From assembly GCA_017397105.1 (NCBI GenBank), contig JAFQKF010000038.1:1-64000 (forward strand): 64,000 bases of DNA, read 5' to 3'. Of this stretch, positions 59,909 through 64,000 are shown one piece after another (the first letter of the stretch is position 1; each line of letters opens with the position of its first letter). Both the position numbers and the translations under genes were made by a program. The notes under the pieces were generated by a model, which saw nothing but the letters and a program-made list of their open reading frames with translations, did no database searches and was not told where the DNA came from. This DNA is from Clostridia bacterium (GTDB taxonomy: Bacteria > Bacillota > Clostridia > Oscillospirales > Acutalibacteraceae).

Positions 59909-60376
59909 GTGATTAATCTTATTCCCCTTATGATGCCCTCAGCAGGCGCAGCTGCTTCAACTTCTGCAAACGGCGGTTCATCCTACTCGATGATTATTCT
60001 CATCGTTGTAATGTTCGCTGTTATGTATTTCGTAATGATCAGACCCCAGAAGAAAAAGCAGAAAGAAGAGCAGGAAATGCGTGACAACATCCAGGTTGGC
60101 GATGAAATTACTACCATCGGCGGCATCATGGGCAGAGTTGTTACAGTTAAAGAAGATTCTCTCATCATCGAAACCGGTGCAGACCGTAACAAGATGAAGA
60201 TTACCCGTTGGGCAGTTTCCACCAACAACACCGCAGTTGAAAAGGCAGAGGCTGAAAAGGCTGCTGCAAAGGAAGCTGCTGAAAAAGAAAAGGCAAAGAA
60301 GATGGAAGAAGCTGCCGAGCAGAGCAAGTCAAAGAGAAAGAAGTCCAAGAAGAAGGACAGCACCTTTGACGATTAA
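59909..60376 (+). CDS. yajC: Preprotein translocase accessory subunit YajC
   Basis: 155 residues: one membrane segment (about 26-46), RPQKKKQKEEQEM directly after it, GDEITTIGGIMGRVV and a long lysine/alanine/glutamate-rich tail (about 110-155) that is longer than in most YajC proteins. Part of the SecDF-YajC complex. Start GTG 59909 eight bases after TGGAGGT. Often follows queA-tgt, as here. Confidence 0.94.
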   Translation: MINLIPLMMPSAGAAASTSANGGSSYSMIILIVVMFAVMYFVMIRPQKKKQKEEQEMRDNIQVGDEITTIGGIMGRVVTVKEDSLIIETGADRNKMKITRWAVSTNNTAVEKAEAEKAAAKEAAEKEKAKKMEEAAEQSKSKRKKSKKKDSTFDD

Positions 60377-60396
60377 TCAGTCATAAAATCAAAATT

Positions 60397-60439
60397 CCTC
60401 TCATATCATTGAGCAAGATGATATGAGGGGGATATTTTT
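60397..60439 (+). promoter_or_regulatory. Terminator-like hairpin containing the ribosome site of the next gene
   Basis: CCTCTCATATCAT (60397-60409) pairs with ATGATATGAGGGG (60418-60430, one wobble), followed by GATATTTTT and the ATG at 60440. The ribosome site GAGGGGG is the end of the 3' arm. As with yabP, one structure could serve as yajC terminator and as a lid on the next gene's start. Confidence 0.6.
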
Positions 60440-60859
60440 ATGAAGAGCAAAGAAATAAGGAAAAAAGAGGAAAACGCCTCCTCGATTCTGATAAAAAGAA
60501 TTCTTATCGGTGCGGCAATTACCGCAGGGCTGTTTTTTGTCATTCTGTGTATTGTTTCGTTTGCGGCGCTCAAAAGTGATATGGGCGAGGGTGCTTACGC
60601 TTCTGCCGGCAGAGCGGTTGCAATTGTGTCCGGGTTTGCGGGTGGATTTGTGAGTGTTCTGCCCGTGAGAAAAAAGGGACTCGTTACGGGTGCGGCTTGC
60701 GGTGCGCTCGGTGCTGTACCTGCAATGGTTGCCGTATTTTTTGCTAACACAGCAAGCTCGCCCTTGGGCGTGCTGATTCTGTTGCTGATATTCACTTCGG
60801 CTGCTGCAGTTGGCGGAATAACTGCGGCAAATATAAGGAAAAAGCAAAAATTCAAATAA
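60440..60859 (+). CDS. TIGR04086-family membrane protein
   Basis: 139 residues: charged N-terminus and four hydrophobic segments (about 22-45, 57-75, 82-104 and 110-130), ending in a basic tail. It matches the small membrane family found next to yajC in Clostridia, function unknown. Start at ATG 60440; the ribosome site lies in the hairpin immediately upstream. Confidence 0.75.
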   Translation: MKSKEIRKKEENASSILIKRILIGAAITAGLFFVILCIVSFAALKSDMGEGAYASAGRAVAIVSGFAGGFVSVLPVRKKGLVTGAACGALGAVPAMVAVFFANTASSPLGVLILLLIFTSAAAVGGITAANIRKKQKFK

Positions 60860-60867
60860 AAATAAAA

Positions 60868-60914
60868 GCGGTTTGCATCAGCCTTGTTCAGCCGGTGCAA
60901 ACCGCATTTTTTAA
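60868..60914. terminator. Bidirectional terminator between the TIGR04086 gene and iolE
   Basis: GCGGTTTGCA pairs with TGCAAACCGC around an 18-base loop that itself contains complementary GGC/GCC bases; ATTTTTT follows on the + side and an A/T-rich flank on the other. Confidence 0.8.
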
Positions 60915-61808
60915 TTAAAGACCTGTCTTTTCAGCAATGTATGCTCTTGCTTTGCAGGCGTATTCATAGGGGTTAGCCTTTGCAGGATCCTGCTCAGCTT
61001 CAACAACTACCCAACCTTCGTAATCTGCCTTTGCAAGGATGTCGAAAATGGGAGTGAAATCAAAGTCGCCGTCGCCGGGGACTGTGAAAGCGCCTGCGCG
61101 TACGCAATCAAGGAAGCTGTAATCCTTTGCCTTACCTTCATCAATAACGCTTTGGCGGATGCTCTTGAGGTGAACGTGCTTAACTCTGTCAACGTACTTT
61201 TCAAGCACAGCAACAGCGTCTTCGCCTGAGAATGAAAGGTGACCTGTATCGAAAAGAAGGTAAACAAGGTCAGGGTCGGTGATTTCCATGAGCTTGTCGA
61301 TTTCTTCGGCGGTCTGAACACCTGTGCCCATATGGTGATGAACGGTGAAATACATTCCCTTTTCTTTTGCAAGTCTGCCCATTTCGTTGAAGCCTTTTGC
61401 GATAAGAGCCCACTGTTCGTCAGTGTAAACGGGCTTAGCGCCGAAGATACTCAGGCTTGTGCCCTGAATGGAGTTGCCCTGCTCGGAAGCACCGATTACC
61501 TTTGCGCCGAGAGCGTGGAGAAAATCTCTGTGCTTGATGAAAGCTTCGATGGTTGCTTCATAGCCTTCAGAGAGAAGGAGAGAAGAAAACCATGCGTTGC
61601 AAATCTGAAGACCTCTTACGTCAAGCTTGTGCTTGAGGGTTTCAACGTCCTTGGGATATTTGTTGCCGATTTCGCTGCCCTTGAAGCCGCTGAGAGCCAT
61701 TTCGCTCACGCACTGCTCAAAAGTGTTTTCTGCGCCGAGGTCGGGAAGGTCGTCATTGGTCCATGCTATCGGAGCGATAGCGAGCTTTACCTTATCTTTG
61801 TTAAGCAT
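60915..61808 (-). CDS. iolE: Myo-inosose-2 dehydratase IolE
   Basis: 297-residue sugar-phosphate isomerase/epimerase-like TIM barrel. [15 protein letters not shown] at the start and [12 protein letters not shown] match IolE; metal-binding residues likely include the Glu in EIGNKYP, the DTGHLSF Asp/His and the VVEAEQDP Glu. It dehydrates scyllo-inosose in myo-inositol breakdown. It follows iolD by 18 bases with RBS GGAGGA. Confidence 0.88.
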   Translation of the reverse strand: MLNKDKVKLAIAPIAWTNDDLPDLGAENTFEQCVSEMALSGFKGSEIGNKYPKDVETLKHKLDVRGLQICNAWFSSLLLSEGYEATIEAFIKHRDFLHALGAKVIGASEQGNSIQGTSLSIFGAKPVYTDEQWALIAKGFNEMGRLAKEKGMYFTVHHHMGTGVQTAEEIDKLMEITDPDLVYLLFDTGHLSFSGEDAVAVLEKYVDRVKHVHLKSIRQSVIDEGKAKDYSFLDCVRAGAFTVPGDGDFDFTPIFDILAKADYEGWVVVEAEQDPAKANPYEYACKARAYIAEKTGL

Positions 61809-61826
61809 AGTTAATTCCTCCGTTTA

Positions 61827-63680
61827 TTAATAAAGTCTTGCTTTTTCGATGTTTTCTTTCATGTTTTCGTAAGCTTCTGCAACGGCTTCGCTTGTGGAAA
61901 CCTCTGCAACGCCTACGCGCCACCATGCATCGTAACCGTCGCTCATGCTGCCGTGAACAACCTTGATATCAAAGAGAGTGGGAACATCCTGCTTCTTTGA
62001 ATCCTCGAGTGCTTCGCGGAGCTCTTCAACTGTTCTTACTCTGTAAGCCTTGCAGCCATAGCCTTCAGCGATTGTTGCAAAATCAATGGGAACAACGGGA
62101 CCGTCAAGCATACCCGAAAGGGGATTTCTGGCAAGGAATCTTGTGCCGAAGGTGTCTGTACCCTGATTATTCTGAAGATTCTCAATGCAGCCCCAACCTG
62201 AGTTGTCGAAGAGCATAACGTTGATTTTTGCGCCTTCCATAACAGCGGTGTAAAGCTCGCTGTGAAGCATAAGGAAGCTGCCGTCGCCAACCATGGCGTA
62301 AACTTCTTTTTCGGGCTCAGCAAGCTTTACGCCGAGAGCGCCGCAGATTTCGTAACCCATGCAGGAGAAGCCGTATTCCATGTGATAGGTTTTGGGATAT
62401 GTTGAGCGCCACAGTCTCTGCATACAGCCGGGAAGACTGCCGGAGGAGCCTATGGCAATGGAATCAGCGGCAATTGCCTTGTTGATTTCGCCGAGGGCAC
62501 GGGTCTGAGAAAGACCGTCGGGCAGATAAACGCTGTAGCAACGGTCAATCTCAGCGTTGTAAGCGCTCTTGATATCGTCAAGCTCTTCGCCCCAGTCGGA
62601 ATAATAATTTTCTTCGCTGAGAGCGCCCATGATGTCAAGCAGAGCGGATTTTGCATCGGCAATAACCGAAACCGCATCCATCTTGAAAGCGTCAAAGGAG
62701 CATACGTTTATGCTGAGCATCTTAACGTCGGGATTCTGGAAGCCCCATTTTGAAGCGGTGGTAAAGTCGGTAAGTCTTGTGCCTACTGCTATAATGAGGT
62801 CAGCCTCTTTGGCTGCTGCGTTTGCGGCAGGTCCGCCTGTAACGCCGATACCGCCGAGGTTAAGAGGAACATCCCAACGGATATTACCCTTGCCGGCCTG
62901 AGTTTCGGCAATCGGGATGTTGAATTTTTCTGCAAAGAACTGAGCGGTGCTCCATGCCTCTGAATAAGTAACGCCTCCGCCAACTATAAGCAGGGGCTTT
63001 TCGCTTTGCATGATAAGCTTTACCGCAGCGTCGATTTCACGGTTGACGGGAGAGCGACGGTCAATGTACCATACTCTCTTTTTAAGGAAGTAATCGGGAT
63101 AATCAAAAGCTTCACCCTCAACGTCCTGAGGCATAGCGAGGCATACTGCTCCTGTTTCCGCAGGGTCGGTGAGCACTCTCATTGCGTTGAGGCAAGCCGT
63201 CATAAGCTGCTCGGGTCTTACCACTCTGTCCCAATAACGGCAAACAGCCTTGAATGCATCGTTAGCGGTGGTGCTGTAGCTTGTGGGCTGTTCAATCTGC
63301 TGTAAAACGGGGTCGGGCTGGCGGCAGGCAAAAGTGTCGCCGGGCAAAAGCAGAAGAGGAATTCTGTTTGCGGTGGCGGTGCCTGCTGCAGTAACCATAT
63401 TAAGAGCACCGGGGCCGATTGAAGAAGTGCAGGCGATAATCTGGCGTCTGTTTTTCTGCTTTGCAAAGGCAATGGCGGCGTGAGCCATACCCTGCTCGTT
63501 ATGACCCTGATAGAATTTAAGGTTGTGGCCGCCCTGTTCAAGAGCCTGACCGATACCTACTACGCAGCCGTGACCGAAAATACCGAAAATACCGTCAACA
63601 AACTTGGTTTCGATACCGTCAAAGCTGACGTACTGGTTATCAAGAAATTTTACGAGTGCCTGTGACATTGTAAGCTTCAT
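61827..63680 (-). CDS. iolD: 3D-(3,5/4)-trihydroxycyclohexane-1,2-dione hydrolase IolD
   Basis: 617-residue thiamine-diphosphate enzyme that opens the ring of the IolE product. Three ThDP-family domains are visible: N-terminal pyrimidine domain with [13 protein letters not shown] and [10 protein letters not shown] (activating Glu), a central domain, and the C-terminal pyrophosphate domain with [12 protein letters not shown] followed by NSGWGC. Ends with [19 protein letters not shown], typical of IolD. First gene of the iolD-iolE operon; RBS GGGAG. Confidence 0.93.
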   Translation of the reverse strand: MKLTMSQALVKFLDNQYVSFDGIETKFVDGIFGIFGHGCVVGIGQALEQGGHNLKFYQGHNEQGMAHAAIAFAKQKNRRQIIACTSSIGPGALNMVTAAGTATANRIPLLLLPGDTFACRQPDPVLQQIEQPTSYSTTANDAFKAVCRYWDRVVRPEQLMTACLNAMRVLTDPAETGAVCLAMPQDVEGEAFDYPDYFLKKRVWYIDRRSPVNREIDAAVKLIMQSEKPLLIVGGGVTYSEAWSTAQFFAEKFNIPIAETQAGKGNIRWDVPLNLGGIGVTGGPAANAAAKEADLIIAVGTRLTDFTTASKWGFQNPDVKMLSINVCSFDAFKMDAVSVIADAKSALLDIMGALSEENYYSDWGEELDDIKSAYNAEIDRCYSVYLPDGLSQTRALGEINKAIAADSIAIGSSGSLPGCMQRLWRSTYPKTYHMEYGFSCMGYEICGALGVKLAEPEKEVYAMVGDGSFLMLHSELYTAVMEGAKINVMLFDNSGWGCIENLQNNQGTDTFGTRFLARNPLSGMLDGPVVPIDFATIAEGYGCKAYRVRTVEELREALEDSKKQDVPTLFDIKVVHGSMSDGYDAWWRVGVAEVSTSEAVAEAYENMKENIEKARLY

Positions 63681-63724
63681 AAAAACTCTCCCTTCACCAA
63701 ATGGAAATTTATTTAAACAAAATA

Positions 63725-63753
63725 ATTATATTACAAACATCATTAAAATTCAA
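63725..63753 (-). promoter_or_regulatory. Sigma-A promoter of iolD-iolE
   Basis: On the minus strand: TTGAAT (63753-63748), 17 bases, TATAAT (63730-63725), 44 bases before the iolD ATG. Confidence 0.75.
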
Positions 63754-63791
63754 GTTATAAAGTAATCATATTATTCATTTTATAAGGCATA

Positions 63792-63820
63792 TTGATTTTT
63801 TTAAAAAACCGTAGTATAAC
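63792..63820 (+). promoter_or_regulatory. Putative promoter of the right-edge gene
   Basis: TTGATT (63792-63797), 17-base spacer, TATAAC (63815-63820). It diverges from the iolD promoter, about 40 bases apart. Confidence 0.5.
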
Positions 63821-63851
63821 AAAAGCAAGAAATATGAAAGAAGATGATGTC

Positions 63852-64000
63852 ATGTCCGAGTTATACAGCTCAATTTGTATTACAACAGTCAGAGAAACTG
63901 TGCAGAAGCTTTTCGGTATAGATTGTGCAGGCAGCGTTAATCCTGTGAATAAGCCTCTCATTGACCTCGCCAAAGCAAAGCTTGCCGATAAGGCGGCAGA
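63852..64000 (+). CDS. Start of an unidentified gene cut by the right edge
   Basis: Open from ATG 63852 to the window end (49 codons; MSELYSSICITTVRETVQKL start). No domain is complete. The opening vaguely recalls alkaline-phosphatase-superfamily phosphodiesterases of gut Clostridia, but too little is present for a call. An in-frame ATG at 63834 would leave almost no leader after the putative promoter, whereas 63852 has a weak AAGAAG site upstream. Confidence 0.5.
   Translation, partial: MSELYSSICITTVRETVQKLFGIDCAGSVNPVNKPLIDLAKAKLADKAA

Overview
The window looks like chromosome from a low-to-moderate GC, spore-forming anaerobe of the Clostridia, most likely a gut Oscillospirales/Ruminococcaceae-type bacterium. 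Reasons: Bacillus/Clostridium gene orders are preserved (yabM-mazG-hup-yabO-yabP-yabQ-divIC-yabR; tepA-ylzJ-spoIIIE; miaB-ymcA-mutS-mutL-miaA; ylmE-sepF-divIVA-lspA-rluD), strong purine-rich Shine-Dalgarno sites and sigma-A promoters are visible, and TTG and GTG starts are common. No rRNA, tRNA, insertion sequence, prophage or CRISPR array was seen. Nearly all of the DNA is coding and is read from the + strand in long, tightly packed runs.

Layout. 1-285: a structured inverted-repeat element and an open frame entering from the left. 286-1968: a GH13 alpha-glucosidase with its own terminator. 2044-14959: a promoter followed by recJ, rel, dtd, a metallo-hydrolase, hemZ, a uridine kinase-like gene, a SpoVB/YabM flippase, mazG, hup, rqcP, the sporulation genes yabP and yabQ, divIC and an S1-domain gene. 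14981-18635: fumarase alpha subunit, hpf, an rRNA methyltransferase and a lipid kinase. 18636-22140 (minus side): a second structured repeat, then an aconitase-isocitrate dehydrogenase operon read leftward from a good sigma-A promoter. 22211-29137: tepA, ylzJ, ftsK/spoIIIE, ygiQ, a membrane-anchored ComEC-like hydrolase and a DUF3006 protein.

29120-47715: an unusually long co-directional run (miaB, ricA-like, mutS, mutL, miaA, an HlyD-like protein, ylmE, sepF, divIVA, lspA, rluD, a HAD phosphatase, split transketolase, an uncharacterised membrane-anchored protein, a DivIVA-like coiled coil, and the fumarase beta subunit). 47732-53498: phosphate transporter with its DUF47 partner, a SulP-like permease (minus), a second anchored ComEC-like hydrolase, and an acyl-CoA ligase, followed by a cyclophilin to 54091. 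54140-57434 (minus): asd-dapA-dapB plus a free-standing aspartokinase-type ACT protein. 57644-60859: queA, tgt, yajC and a TIGR04086-type membrane protein. 60915-63680 (minus): iolD-iolE of inositol breakdown. 63852-end: start of an unidentified gene.

Functionally this is core housekeeping: stringent response and ribosome hibernation, DNA repair, cell division, tRNA modification (miaA, miaB, queA, tgt), a partial TCA pathway (fumarase, aconitase, isocitrate dehydrogenase) and lysine/diaminopimelate synthesis. I did not find a clear new defence or mobile system. The points most worth a second look are the two fumarase subunits lying 31 kb apart, two genes whose ribosome-binding site is inside a terminator-like hairpin, the free-standing ACT protein in the dap operon, the two nested inverted-repeat elements, and the uncharacterised pair at 44503-47105.
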